This document shows positions 33,727 to 44,694 of a DNA stretch of 64,000 nucleotides, in pieces. The DNA is from Nothopassalora personata. Its lineage: Eukaryota > Ascomycota > Dothideomycetes > Mycosphaerellales > Mycosphaerellaceae. The notes under the pieces were generated by a model. It saw only the letters and a program-made list of their open reading frames with translations, made no database searches and was not told the origin of the DNA. Positions within the stretch are counted from its first letter, which is position 1; each line of letters starts with the position of its first letter. Location: the NCBI GenBank assembly GCA_033816765.1, contig CM066287.1, forward strand, positions 6,820,001 through 6,884,000. Reading direction: 5' to 3'. The translations under genes were made by a program, and so were the position numbers.

Positions 33727-34430
33727 CTATACTAGAGTCCTATACCTTTAAACTAAGGTCGATACCCTAAAGGCTTAAAATACCCTCCTTATAACGTAAG
33801 TAAATAGCCTTCGCTAGGCTCTATTTAACGAGTAGAAGTAGCGTAAGTATAGTAAGAAGCTATTTAAAGATAAACGTACTAAAGACGGCTCTACTACTAC
33901 TTTCTACTTTCTATCTAAGCTATAGTAAGCTAAGTATATACTTAAGAAGAAGAAGAAGAAGGATAAGGTTACTACTACTACTAAGAAGTAAGACAAATAA
34001 CTATAGCAATAAGTAAGAAGTAATATAGTATAACTTTAAAGTAGTTAGAGGCTATATATAAGTAGCTTAAGACAAAGGAAAAGAAGGTAAGACTTACTAA
34101 GGAAGCCTATAATAAGATAATACTTAGAGAGGTTACTATAGCCTCTAAATAACTTAATAATACCCTTTAAGATAGTATAAATAAGCCTAAGAACCCTCTA
34201 CGGCATATTGTATTTAAATAGCCTATAGAAGTAGTATATAGTATTACTCTAATTAAGAAGGGTAGGATTCTAGTAAAATAGAAATAACGATAGTCTTTAA
34301 TAGTAAAGCTACCTATTAGTATATAAGAATAATACTATTTAATAGAGCGTAATTATAATATTTATTCTTCTTAATATTAGCTTAATCTAACGACTAGTTG
34401 TTCAATAATACGGTCGCAATATATTAGCTA
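33727..34430. other. AT-rich RIP-altered remnant of unknown origin
   Basis: Strongly A/T-biased and poor in CA and TG, with an AAG-rich run (33940-33990). A plus-strand reading with many Lys and TAG stops suggests an old degraded coding repeat, perhaps the end of a DNA transposon, but no domain or terminal repeat could be identified. Normal base composition resumes sharply near 34430. Confidence 0.5.
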
Positions 34431-34960
34431 GAAACACCTCTAGCTGTGCGTAAGGTGGGACCGTGCGCCAGGTGGGGAAGACTTCTACCGAGGTGGAAAC
34501 AACTTCACCTCAGGTGCAAGCGCTATTGAGCGGAACCCCATCTGGCCTCGCCCCACTCCTCATGGCATGCATGCACTCTCCTCCAATGAATAGGCGCCGA
34601 GTGAAGTCGGCCGACGTTGCCGGCCGACGTTGCCGCCCGCACTTACTAGATTCAGCCCTCCTTCTGTGGTGTATCTCCATCTTGCTGGCAGGCGTCGGCG
34701 TCGGCGTCGTCGTCGTACAAATGTGGCGGCGCTTGCATGCGCCCATCACCGTGTGACCTGCGTCCATCCACCTCACGAATCACAGTCCGCAGTGTAGACG
34801 GCACTTGTCGTAGACCACCTCTCTTCCTACTTCCGTGCGCGCACGCCGTCTCTTCACATCACCTCGACCTCACGCCTGTTTCGCCGCCACCTTCTGGTCA
34901 CATCGATTGATTGCGCGCAGCTCCCTGGAGGACCGCTGCAGGTGCTCTTCCCATATCACA
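34431..34960 (+). promoter_or_regulatory. Upstream region of the DOMON/b561 gene
   Basis: Unique DNA without RIP between the transposon block and the start at 34961. It contains a pyrimidine-rich stretch (34815-34900) as often seen before fungal starts. An open frame at 34463-34756 has no recognisable product and is not called. Confidence 0.4.
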
Positions 34961-36451
34961 ATGATTCTCCGGACATCTTGCCTCGTCTCTCTGCCACTCC
35001 TGGGTCTTGTGTTCGCCGCCGATCGTGAACAGGAACAAGCTGCGGGCATCGATGAGAATGCGAAAGCTGCTTATTTCGTCCTCCCGAGCGCGGGCTATGT
35101 CTTTGCGCTCAACGTGGCCACGAATGGCGATGTCTACTACCACATGAATGCTCCCGCGAAGAGCAGCTGGATGGGAGTCGGCTTTGGCAAGGACATGTCC
35201 AACACCCGCATGCTTATCGCATATATCGCCGAGGATGGACATCACATCACAAATACCGTCCGCATGTCCAAAGGTCACTCAGAACCAGAGTGGGAATCTG
35301 ATCTTGTAATCGAAGACGTACACACCGATACTTATGCGCCTTTCTCGAACACCCTAAGCCCGGATGGTAAAATGATTACACACGCAGTCTGTCGAAACTG
35401 CTCCAGCTGGCTTGGTGGCTCGATCGATGTCAACAACGAAGCGCAGCCTTTCATCTACGCCCTTGGACCAAACGCAACGCTTCACTCCAATGACAAGAAC
35501 GCGCCATTACGACTTCATGCTTCATACGGAACCTTCAATCTCGACATGACCGTGGCGACCAGTAATACCACCTATGGACGTGTACCAGCCCCTCAGGATC
35601 CTGGTTTGCAGGTCGGCGAAGGCTTCTGGGCATTCGCGAACTACTTCTCGTCCGCGCCGTACGACCTGGGCACATTGGCTGAGTGGGCGCCTGTGGCACA
35701 TGCAGTCTTCATGTGTACCGCATTCTTGCTGATCTTCCCACTTGGCGCGATATCCTTACGACTAGTCCGACGAGCATTCGTACATGCCGCGGCACAGATG
35801 ATAGGCATGGCATTCGTCGTAGTCGGGCTCGGTCTGGGCGCATACGCATCTTCGCTATACAACAAGTCTAAAAACTACAATTCGGCTCACCAGATTGTGG
35901 GACTGCTAATCTTTGCCGCTCTTTTCTTGCAAGTTGGTCTGGGTCTGGCTCACCATATGGTCTTTATGCGATCTGGAGTTCCTACTATCATGGGCAAGAT
36001 CCATCGCTTCCTTGGTATCTCGATCATGCTGCTTGCAGTCGTGAACGGCGGGCTTGGGTTCCAGTTCTCTGGACGATCTAGCACGGCATATGCTGCGGTC
36101 GTGGCTGTAATGGTCGTGGTGCTTGGCGCCGTCACTATGCTCATTTGGCGCTACAATCGCCAGCATATGTACAAGCCGGAGAAGGAGTCATATCCTGAAC
36201 CACACTACTCAGACCAACCTGAAGTGTACGAGATGCGACGTGCGCCCTTTGCGCCCATCAGCAATGTCTACACACCGCGAACGCCGCACTTTGCGCCACC
36301 GAAGTTGGACGACCCCGAGAACTATCGTCAGCATCTGATCAGAAGCAACACGAGTAACACTCTCGGCCAGGACAGCGTGTATATGGATACGCCAGCGTCT
36401 GACAAGGACAATCCGTTCAAGGCGAAATGGGAATCCGTACCGCTGCGATGA
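34961..36451 (+). CDS. DOMON domain plus cytochrome b561 transmembrane protein
   Basis: The frame opens at 34835, but the Met at 34961 (MILRTSCLVSLPLLGLVFA) gives a clear signal peptide and is preferred; 496 residues. After the signal comes a DOMON domain (about residues 30-220), the haem-binding fold of the cellobiose-dehydrogenase cytochrome type, with motifs YYHMNAPAKSSWMGVGFG and MLIAYIAEDG. Then a cytochrome-b561/ferric-reductase-type membrane domain of about five helices (about 245-410) contains several histidines suitable for haem (VAHAVFM, SAHQIVG, HHMVFM, IHRFLG). A cytosolic hydrophilic tail follows. Such proteins are thought to move electrons across the plasma membrane; the substrate here is unknown. 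It is the first gene next to the transposon block. Confidence 0.9.
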   Translation: MILRTSCLVSLPLLGLVFAADREQEQAAGIDENAKAAYFVLPSAGYVFALNVATNGDVYYHMNAPAKSSWMGVGFGKDMSNTRMLIAYIAEDGHHITNTVRMSKGHSEPEWESDLVIEDVHTDTYAPFSNTLSPDGKMITHAVCRNCSSWLGGSIDVNNEAQPFIYALGPNATLHSNDKNAPLRLHASYGTFNLDMTVATSNTTYGRVPAPQDPGLQVGEGFWAFANYFSSAPYDLGTLAEWAPVAHAVFMCTAFLLIFPLGAISLRLVRRAFVHAAAQMIGMAFVVVGLGLGAYASSLYNKSKNYNSAHQIVGLLIFAALFLQVGLGLAHHMVFMRSGVPTIMGKIHRFLGISIMLLAVVNGGLGFQFSGRSSTAYAAVVAVMVVVLGAVTMLIWRYNRQHMYKPEKESYPEPHYSDQPEVYEMRRAPFAPISNVYTPRTPHFAPPKLDDPENYRQHLIRSNTSNTLGQDSVYMDTPASDKDNPFKAKWESVPLR

Positions 36452-37306
36452 TCCGGACATACACGTGAAAAGCACTTTGTCAGTGGAAATTCTCGAGCAT
36501 AGCGAGCACGGAACGGCAGAATGCATTGTACAGATAATAGCACGAGACAAATGATACCCAAGATCTAATGAATTTACCATTCACCAACTTCACAGTAGTC
36601 GGTTTCGACTGCCTGGCGGGCCGATGGGAGCCAAAGTCGCAGAGCCTGGGCATCACGATGCAGTGCAGCATGCAGCGATAGCGCAAGAGGCGGCATACCG
36701 CGAACATGCATCAGACGAGCTACCGACGCGACCGATGGAACAATATCCAGGCTATACTGCTCAGCCTCGTCTTGCTCTCCGACGGGCGAAACTACTGCAT
36801 GTTGCCCAGTCAGCTCGTATGGACGGAGCCTGCCCAGCGCAAATGATTGCCAACATCGTGTTTTCTTGCCGTACTCAGCTATGACATTGTACGACGACGG
36901 GCTAGGAGTTCATCAAGAATGGGACCATGTCTGCCGCGGCTGAGTCTACAGAGGTTCGATCAATGTCCAAGTGTGGTCGCGAAGCTTCAGCGCGGTAATA
37001 TATGATGTACGACTGTGATGCTCTGGATCGTCTTTCCGGAGCCTCAGCTGCGATCGATGGCTGGCGTAAGAACAAAGAGCGACACGGTCCCACGAGAACG
37101 CAGGTGATAGCTTCCAACCTGGTATAAGTGTCGTCCAGTCGCTGCCCATGAAGTCAACCTCTCATCTTCGTCCACTCTGGAGGAACAAAAGACTCCCGAG
37201 CATCAATCAGAACGACATCCATCTGTTTGGTCCAAAGACATACATCTCAGTGAGCTAGTCACAGACCCAAAGCCACGCGCCTTCTCTAACAACCCATTCA
37301 GACACC
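36452..37306. other. Intergenic stretch without a supported gene
   Basis: Open frames here (e.g. 36624-36884) have no recognisable domains and no splice context that I could support. Confidence 0.5.
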
Positions 37307-37594
37307 ATGCCTTCCATCACGTAAGCCCTCCACCTCGCCACTCCGATCCTCCTCAAAACCACCGCCTCAGCTGTGCCAACTCTCCCTTTCCAACCCATCG
37401 TCAAACGCGCCGACTTCCAATGCCCCGACAATGACGGCATCGACTACATCGTCTCCTCCGGCGCGCACTACCGGATCCGCTGCAACTCCGACACTCAGTC
37501 TGGCAGCTAATTCAACCTGATAACGGCTCGGAACTTCGACGAGTGCGTCTACTCATGGCAGTGGCTACTTGAAGCAGGACTATGGAGTGGGTGA
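37307..37594 (+). pseudogene. Decayed small secreted protein, PAN/apple-like
   Basis: In one frame from ATG 37307: a hydrophobic leader (ALHLATPILLKTTASAVP), a KR dibasic site, then CPDNDGIDYIVSSGAHYRIRC and an NFDECV motif, the usual start of fungal apple/PAN-like secreted proteins. The frame is broken by TAA right after the first five codons and by another TAA after the SGS motif. It ends at TGA 37592 without the later cysteines. The first stop lies inside GTAAG, so an intron could remove it, but that would delete the leader, and the second stop remains. I read it as a pseudogene. Confidence 0.55.
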
Positions 37595-38129
37595 GTTAGT
37601 GCTAATGGGGTTTATGTGGCGAGGAGGTTGAGTGCCAGTCAATGTTTGTAGATGCGTGGGCGGTGATGACATGGCAAAGATTCTGTTCGGTGTTATTATA
37701 CTTCAAGTCGTCTTCATGCTTTGTCGACCTTCGATGCATAAACTACTTTTCTTTTCTCGCCATGGCCCAATCATGCCTTTGACCAATCCTACGAACCTCG
37801 ATGAATATGCCATCATCAAGCTAACTTTCCCGTTCATCAATACATCACCTTGAAAGACCACGTTGCATCGCGAAATCTTGTCCTGTAGCAATACGAGAGC
37901 CAAGGCAAGCCCAACACGATTTCAGCCAGTCACAACCATGGAAAAGTGTTGCCACTTCACCTCGACACGATACCCAGGTCATACCATGCCAAGGAGTGAT
38001 GCTGGTGTTCAGTGACGGCGGTGACTAGCAGTGGTAGGTCCCAATGTAGGTTCTGGTTCTGCGTCTTCGTCTTTCGTTTCACCAGAAGAATCTGGTGTGT
38101 CTTTACGAGGAAGATGGAAGGACAGCAAG

Positions 38130-39077
38130 ATGACACTCTTCCAAGCACTCCTGCTCGCGACATCTCTAGGATGGACCATCGTTACAGCGACATTACCACG
38201 TGAAGCGGCACCGCCAGCAGTAGAATTCCCACAGGGCCCAAAATATGGGAACAATATCACATCGATCGCAGGAACAGGAACAGGAACAGGTCTGAACGTG
38301 CCGTGCCCAACATGCCCTACATACAACTCACCGCGAGTCGAATCGACGCAAGCATCTCTCAACGGTCCCGGGAAACCAACAGAACCCAGCGGACCCAAAA
38401 TCACAGAGCCACCGGCCACGACTCCATTGCACATAAGCCCGGACGAGCCTCCTGAAATGTATCCATCACTCCTGCACGCCGAAACGACGCCCGCAGCATC
38501 AACTCTCCCTCGAATCCCCGGCATCGAGCAGACGGCGCAAACTCTAGACGTCCCCTCGCCCACAGGCGACTCCCACGAACGCCCCAACCCAAAGGATTCA
38601 CCCCTCACCTCGAGAGCGCTCATAGCAGGCACAAAGACCCTCACAGGCAGCGCCCTCCTCTCCCACCTCGCAGCGCCCGCCTCTCCAATCGGTCCCTCCC
38701 ACGCCATCCTCCCTGGATCCCCGTCCATCGTATTCTCCGGCACAACCTACAGCGCCGCAACAACGGGACCGGAACTGTACGCGAATGGCGCTGTGGTGCG
38801 TACAACTCTTCCCCTACCTACCGGCGACGAGCAGAAATTAGGAGAAGCGACACTGAGTGCATTGGGGATTGGAATTACTGCGATTGAGAGTGCGAGTTCA
38901 ATGATTACTTCGACGACGGCGAGTGGGGGGAACGCGGAGCGGACTGGGAGCGGGACAGCAACCGAGAGTGAAGCGCCTTTACAGACGGGAAGCGCACCCA
39001 GCGACAGCAAGAGCAGAATGCTAGTTGGCAGTGCAGCAGGAATCGGACTCCTCGGCCTGATGATGGCACTATTGTGA
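38130..39077 (+). CDS. Ser/Thr/Pro-rich GPI-anchor-type cell-surface protein
   Basis: The frame opens at 38031, but the Met at 38130 (MTLFQALLLATSLGWTIVTA) begins a signal peptide and is preferred; 315 residues. The mature part is rich in Ser, Thr and Pro, with a central motif GSPSIVFSGTTYSAATTGPELYANGAVV common in fungal cell-wall proteins. A hydrophobic C-terminus after a Ser-rich small-residue region (SKSRMLVGSAAGIGLLGLMMALL) is a GPI-attachment signal. There are only two cysteines, in CPTC. The likely place is plasma membrane or cell wall; the role is not known. Confidence 0.8.
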   Translation: MTLFQALLLATSLGWTIVTATLPREAAPPAVEFPQGPKYGNNITSIAGTGTGTGLNVPCPTCPTYNSPRVESTQASLNGPGKPTEPSGPKITEPPATTPLHISPDEPPEMYPSLLHAETTPAASTLPRIPGIEQTAQTLDVPSPTGDSHERPNPKDSPLTSRALIAGTKTLTGSALLSHLAAPASPIGPSHAILPGSPSIVFSGTTYSAATTGPELYANGAVVRTTLPLPTGDEQKLGEATLSALGIGITAIESASSMITSTTASGGNAERTGSGTATESEAPLQTGSAPSDSKSRMLVGSAAGIGLLGLMMALL

Positions 39078-39915
39078 TACCAGTACGATCGTGATGGGGA
39101 AAGGTAAAGTGTTAATTAACGATTTTGAGATCAAAACAGCGTTCAAGCGTGCATGTGCATGTATGTGCATGTGGCATGAACATGGGTCTACAAATATAGA
39201 AATGTCCGCATCATTCTGCGAAAAAGCATCCGCATGCCACGGAAACATCAAACAAATGCTGTAAAGACAGGAACAGTTTCGGAGCCGATGAGCGACTCAT
39301 TCTTCGGCTGGATCCTCGACTTTCGAAAGGTGGAAGCAGTCAAACATGTATGCGCCATCGAACAAAGGAGGGAACGAACGACTTTACACGTGATAGCACT
39401 TCGTTTCGCGCCGCATTCATCGAGCTATTCAGCTACACGTAACAAGGACGAGATCGGCTCAGTTCACTCCACTTCAATTCAAGTCGTTCCATCGGTAAAT
39501 AAGTCAATCAGACAACAAAAACCCTCCGCCTTCTGTGGTAACCTGCGCCTTCTGCTAAGTGACTTGGTGCCATCCCGTCCATTCATGCCGATCCTGTTCG
39601 CCCCGGGTCCTTGGTAAAACAAGTCCTTGATTTCCAATAAACGGCTGCTCAACGGTCGAAATGCCCGCTCCAGCTTTAACCTCGCAACTTGACGGACGTG
39701 CCGTCACGTTGCTCATCGGTGCTGGAATGGGCCTGCGGAGCCATCGCCGCGTTCAATGCGTGTCGTGTGTGTGTGTGTGTGTGTGTTGTTATGCAATCTG
39801 CAACTCCTCGCAAAGATTTCTCCGACACCGATTACATGCTGAATGTCGTTCATTTCGCGTGCTAAGTATATTCGGTAAAAAGTGGCATGGACAAGGGAGG
39901 TCCGGCTGACGGAAG
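39078..39915. other. Intergenic stretch with a (GT)n microsatellite
   Basis: No supported gene. A GT dinucleotide run of about 11 units lies around 39764-39786. The open frame at 39234-39617 shows nothing recognisable. Confidence 0.55.
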
Positions 39916-41158
39916 CTATGCATCCATGTTGCCGAACATGCCTTGGTCCTCGAAATCGTCGTTTCGGACGTGAGGTTCGTCGTCGGAGTCGTAATCATCG
40001 TCCATTTGTACATCCACTGGTGTGCGGTAGTTCTGGTACTTTGCTGGGAGTGGTGGGACCGGAGGAACATCATTACCCGTTCCCGTAGGTCCACTCTTTG
40101 GCGTGCCGTAGCTACAGCTCAAAAGGCCAACAGCTGCGGCCAAGTCCTGTGGATCCTCATCGCCGCGGTAGCTGTCGGCAATGGAAGTGTTGGCAGTCAA
40201 TGGTCGGCCGTTGCTAGAAGTGCTCCATTGGCGCTGGTGAGAGAAGCCATTGTCCGGCCCTGGTGCACTGTCGGAGAAAACAGACTGATACGAGCGCGAG
40301 TAAATGCTGCTGTTGTTGCTGAAGCGCTTGCTGTCCCTGTACGCATTCTCGCTTTGTGGTGGAGGAGTCGTCTCCGTAGAGCTCAACTCGTGCTCATCAC
40401 GCATATCAGAAGAGCCGGATGCCGCCGGGGACGACGCATCGCTGTCGTTGGCTGGGCCATCTGCATTCATGGCAACCAAGACCGATGCGGCTTCGAGAAG
40501 CTGTACTTGCTGGTGCTTTGAAATGAGCAACTTCGAGGTATACTGCCATTGCGGAGTGTGCTCCCAGCTAAACGACAACACATCAGTACGATTGAAGGGG
40601 GCCTCTCACTGCGATCAAGCGCTTAGGCACTTACAGATGCTTGTTGAGGCAGCTGCCGTGTTTGTACGCCTTCCCGCAGTGCTCGCACTTCAGCTCGCCT
40701 GTCGCTGCTTTCTCTTTCTTCGTCAAGCGTGTGCCGTCACTAGCTCTACGCATCTTCAACTTGGCCTTCTCGTTGCTCTGGAAGGATGACAGAGAAGGGC
40801 CGTCGACCACAGCACTGCTGCTGCTGAGAACGCCCTCTTCCGGGACAGTGTGGTGCTGGGGCAGGCTGCTCGGCATGTCGTCCTTCAACGTCGCCAAAGC
40901 CGCCCTCGCCGTCGAGCTGCGACGGTTGATTGCTATCGAGCCATCTGCCACGGCGCTCTCCACAGCAGCGCCGATAATGGCCGGCCTAGCTGCGGGCGAG
41001 AATGTGGAGCTCTTGCGACGACTGATGCGGTTTGTGGGGTTGACGGAGCCCAGCGACACCGTGTGGAAATGCGTTCTGCCGGAGGAGAGTCTCGTGGGCA
41101 CACTGGAGGCATTGGAGCCTACTGATAGGCGGTGCTGGCTGCTGGTAGGGCGCGACAT
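39916..41158 (-). CDS. C2H2 zinc-finger protein, Ser-rich
   Basis: Two exons on the minus strand: 41158-40635 and 40567-39916, with a 67-bp intron (40634-40568; GTAAGT...TTTAG) that splits the zinc finger. Joined, they give 391 residues with one finger, CEHCGKAYKHGSCLNKHLWEH (CX2C-X12-HX3H), near residues 160-180, directly after a basic stretch. The N-terminal 150 residues are Ser/Arg-rich. The C-terminal half is Ser/Asp-rich, with a Pro motif (PPVPPLPAKYQNYRTPVDVQM) and an acidic end. The ATG at 41158 is used; another ATG at 41241 opens a different frame that might be an upstream exon. A nuclear regulator is likely; targets are unknown. Confidence 0.78.
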
Positions 41159-43779
41159 GTCCTGGACGCACTCACGTTAGTCTTGGTGTGTTGGGTGCAG
41201 ACAACGCTGGGTGAGCTGCGTCGAACCTTTGCGGCAGTCATGGCGGGGTTTGTGGGCGTTGCTGAGGCGCGAAATGGTTGACAGTGAAGCGAGAGAGTAG
41301 TGTTTCTTTGTCCCCCCCCCCAATGTCTCGGAGATTTGCCTGACTCGACGCGTAAACAGCCCTGCTCACGGCCGACTCGATGCTTGCTGCGCAGCTATCC
41401 TGGTCACAGCCGCCGGAAGCTGCTGGTATGGCGAGGATGACTGCCGACACGGATCGGGTATGTGGTCAGGCTGCGTGACGGTGCGTGTGTGGTGTGCTGG
41501 TGGTGTACTGTAGCAATGAGAGGCAGAAGGGTGCATTAAGACGATGATTGCGCCTTCCGAAACAAAAGTCACAAGAGCGCACCAGACCAGCGATGCGGGG
41601 CTGCCAGGTGGACAAGGATGGGCGCTCGGAACGCTGGCTGCTCTGGCTTATCGACTTGCCGTGGAGACTGGCAGGTAGCGCGTGAGCCGCCCTTCTTCAA
41701 GTAGTATCGTTGTAAGAAGATGTCAAGGTGCAGGTGTCGACGTCTTGCACTTTTTTTCTTGTTGCGGGCGAGACATTTCTCAGCGCGGACATTGGCCTCG
41801 TGAGACCAGTAATAATCCCATCCATCACCTGCCCGCTCGCCATTCGCCATTCTGAATTCACATGGACGACGCGCACGGCTCACTACGGGATCATGCGCTT
41901 GATGTCCTGCAGGAGTGGAGCCCTGGAGCGCTACGAACTACGGAACAGGAGAAGCCGCGCTCATCGCGTTCATGCACACGGATTCCTCATTCCAATCGTT
42001 GTAGCACGACATGCAATCATCGGCCAGTGCGCTGAGTCGCGCTACAACATCTCCAATTGCTTACTATGCCACTTCCGCCACCACCAACACACCTGGTGGG
42101 CACAAATTATTTTATAGAAACGGTACGTATCTGTTTTTAGCGGCGTCGACAAAGCAGGAACCCTTTGCCAGACTTTTCAGGAAATGACTCCGCCTATGGG
42201 GCTGGTCAGGTGTGGATAAACAGCAGTCACAATGACCCAAGACCGATTGTACGTACTGTACTCCCAACTCAATGAACCTCGACATCTCTTCTACTGTTGA
42301 CGAGTCTACATACATTGCTCGAAGTCGATGATCACCTTGAATTCTGAGAAGAAAAGCTCAAAACATGTGAGCAGCACAGAGTCACTCTCTCGGGCTGGAT
42401 AGCCCGCAGAGCCGAGCATGCCACCTATCGCGAACCGTGCGTGCCACATACCCTAGGGATGCTCCTGCAGACGCTCGCGCCCCGAGCTCGTTCCTCGTGC
42501 CACATAATGTGACCCTGAGGCTTCGGCTACAACAGATGTTGTCCTCCACCTCGACGTGGACTCTGGCTCCAATGCCAACGACTCCGCGCATACCGACGTA
42601 CATGGCTTGTAAGGTATCCACAGAGCACCGTCCACTTGTTTGTAAGTTTGCATGACGAGCTGCGTACCATTCCCGAGGTTAGCGGACAGCAAAAATCTGG
42701 ACTGCCCATGCTGGCCTGCGTCGTTGAGAAACAAGTTGTGGTGGCCGTGCACTCCCCATCGATCGACCTGCTGACGTGCGACTGTGATTGACGATCCACA
42801 GGCTGAGGGCCAGAGTCAAACAGGACTGATGCTGGTGCACGCAAATAGCCGCCTGGGCCGTGATGCTCACACGGACGTGTTACGCAGATTTCGCCTCAAA
42901 TTCCGCAAGTCCACAAGGATTTTCCCATCAGCGCGCAACTTTCCAACAACTTTCTTTCAAAACAGCGCACGAGTCATCAGTCGCCAAACAATGGCTCTGA
43001 CTCTTCGGATTCACAAAAGAATAAAGGCTCTGGACTACTGGCAGATCACCCGTCAGCTGGTCTACTGTACACGGAACAGAGGCACGACCGCGTGAACACT
43101 CTCTACGCCACTCACGTGTCATTCTTTCGGCTCAGTGATGAGCGACTCAGCCTCCGTTGCGGGGTTCACATCAGCGCTGGCAACGGTTATGCTGTCATTT
43201 AATAATGCAACGCCAATCAGATCGATCGATGCGGCTGTGACGCCGAGTCTGTGGCACGTGTCTGCTCTGCTGATGTCAGGAGTTCACTCCGCTGAGCGCG
43301 TGATGTGTAGGGTTACGTGTGAAGGGCTGGAAAAAGTTGGACAATGGCAGGAGGGTGATGTTCTGACGATGAGTAAGTCCACCTTCGCGTCTGTCTTCTC
43401 ACAATGTTACACTGAGAGAGGCTGAGGTACATTTCTGCACAATGAGGTACCAAGGTGTTGGTACCAACATACCGCTATCTTTCCAGGGTCATGCTAGTTC
43501 TCCAATGCAGGAAAGCTCCAGGAACAGCTTGCTGGACAGCATTTCCTTCCTGAGCAAGACCCTTTCGCCAAAAAACAGCTCACCGTGAAGCTGGTCGAGA
43601 CTTTCTTTGAGTGCTTCCACTTGTGGTGCTACACTCTGCGTGCCGTTCATGCCGTGTCACGCCTGCAGGAGTTGAAGACATTGATTGACTGGTGGCCTCC
43701 TGTGAAGCGTCTCAGATGCACGCTTAGGATGAGTAGCTGGCAGAATGCGGCTGTCATGATATGCAATCCCGGGTTCCTT
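41159..43779. other. Intergenic stretch without a supported gene
   Basis: Contains a run of ten C at 41312-41321. Several open frames under 130 codons on both strands, none with recognisable domains or consistent splicing. Confidence 0.5.
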
Positions 43780-44694
43780 TCAAGTCTGACTGACTGTCAA
43801 AAGAGGCTCTATGACTGGCATGACCTGGAAGTACAGCTCCGAGTAGATGGTCTCAATCGTATCGTAGATACTCCAGCACATTCTCAGCAGAGGCTTAAGC
43901 AACGTTCGTCCACTGCGATAGTAGTACTGCGAAAGCTGTTCCTCCAATCTCGTCACTATCCAGCCCCGATACCACTGCAAATTATTGATGATAGTCCCCA
44001 TCTCCCAATGTGCAGCAGTATTGCTCTTCGGGAAATGCACTGTGGGTACTATGCCACCTGGGCATCGCGCTACTTGGCAAAGCACATCCCAACTCACGTC
44101 CCCATCGTCAATGCTGAGCTCAATGTATCTCTCCGGCTCGTCAATGAAGTAGTCGCGGACCTTCTCGGTGTGGCTCCTGTAGGATTGCAAAATAACGACC
44201 TCGTTGCCTTCGACAGTATCGGCACCATAGAAATCGTTGTAGGGTTGCCATTTGCCTCTACCCACATGAACCCGCATGCTCCGAAGCCATGTCTCTTCAT
44301 CCTTCCTCAAACTGAGGATGAACTTCGAATCCGGATACAGCCCCGCCATTTCCTTGTACACGAACGGCCATGGTAGGTCCTCAAACGCGTCGTAGTACTT
44401 CGTTAACTCAACCAGAGGCTCAATGTCTCCATTCACAAAAGTATGGGTCATATGTCGACTCCGAATGTCTCTCCATCCAAGTCGTCTGTACCCCAACAGT
44501 TCCAGGGCATCTCCGATTGACGTCGTTCCCGTTTTCGACAGGCCCAGGACGAAAACTTTCGGCTTGAGAGTCTCGGGCGCTGGTGGCTGCGCAAAGTGAA
44601 ACGCAAGATATATGAACGTTGTGAGCAGAACTGGTAGCGTGGCGAAAGCGTATCGGGCGCGTGGCGCTCCCATTGTCGCGGTGTGGAGCAGCAA
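43780..44694 (-). CDS. Sulfotransferase-family P-loop protein, membrane-anchored
   Basis: 304 residues, single exon. Residues 15-37 form a hydrophobic helix (signal anchor), followed by VFVLGLSKTGTTSIGDAL, the phosphosulfate-binding loop of sulfotransferases at about 47-64. Further family motifs are WPFVYKEMAGLYPDSKFILSLRKDEETWLRSM and DVLCQVARCP. These match the fungal group often labelled sulfotransferase family 4. The start could be Met 8 (44673) without changing the anchor. It would face the Golgi or ER lumen; the acceptor is unknown and activity is not proven for this fungal group. It lies alone, minus strand. Confidence 0.85.
   Translation of the reverse strand: MLLHTATMGAPRARYAFATLPVLLTTFIYLAFHFAQPPAPETLKPKVFVLGLSKTGTTSIGDALELLGYRRLGWRDIRSRHMTHTFVNGDIEPLVELTKYYDAFEDLPWPFVYKEMAGLYPDSKFILSLRKDEETWLRSMRVHVGRGKWQPYNDFYGADTVEGNEVVILQSYRSHTEKVRDYFIDEPERYIELSIDDGDVSWDVLCQVARCPGGIVPTVHFPKSNTAAHWEMGTIINNLQWYRGWIVTRLEEQLSQYYYRSGRTLLKPLLRMCWSIYDTIETIYSELYFQVMPVIEPLLTVSQT

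Noticed and set aside
33940..33990. AAG-rich run as a centromere or satellite signal
   Set aside because: Too short and single; more likely a Lys-rich end of a decayed coding repeat.
34463..34756. 97-codon ORF before the DOMON gene
   Set aside because: No domain, and overlapping frames on the other strand look equally good; part of the upstream region.
38009..38743. 244-codon minus-strand ORF
   Set aside because: Antisense shadow of the GPI-type protein, which has a signal peptide and anchor signal on the plus strand.
43585..44376. 263-codon plus-strand ORF
   Set aside because: It is the antisense shadow of the sulfotransferase-like gene.
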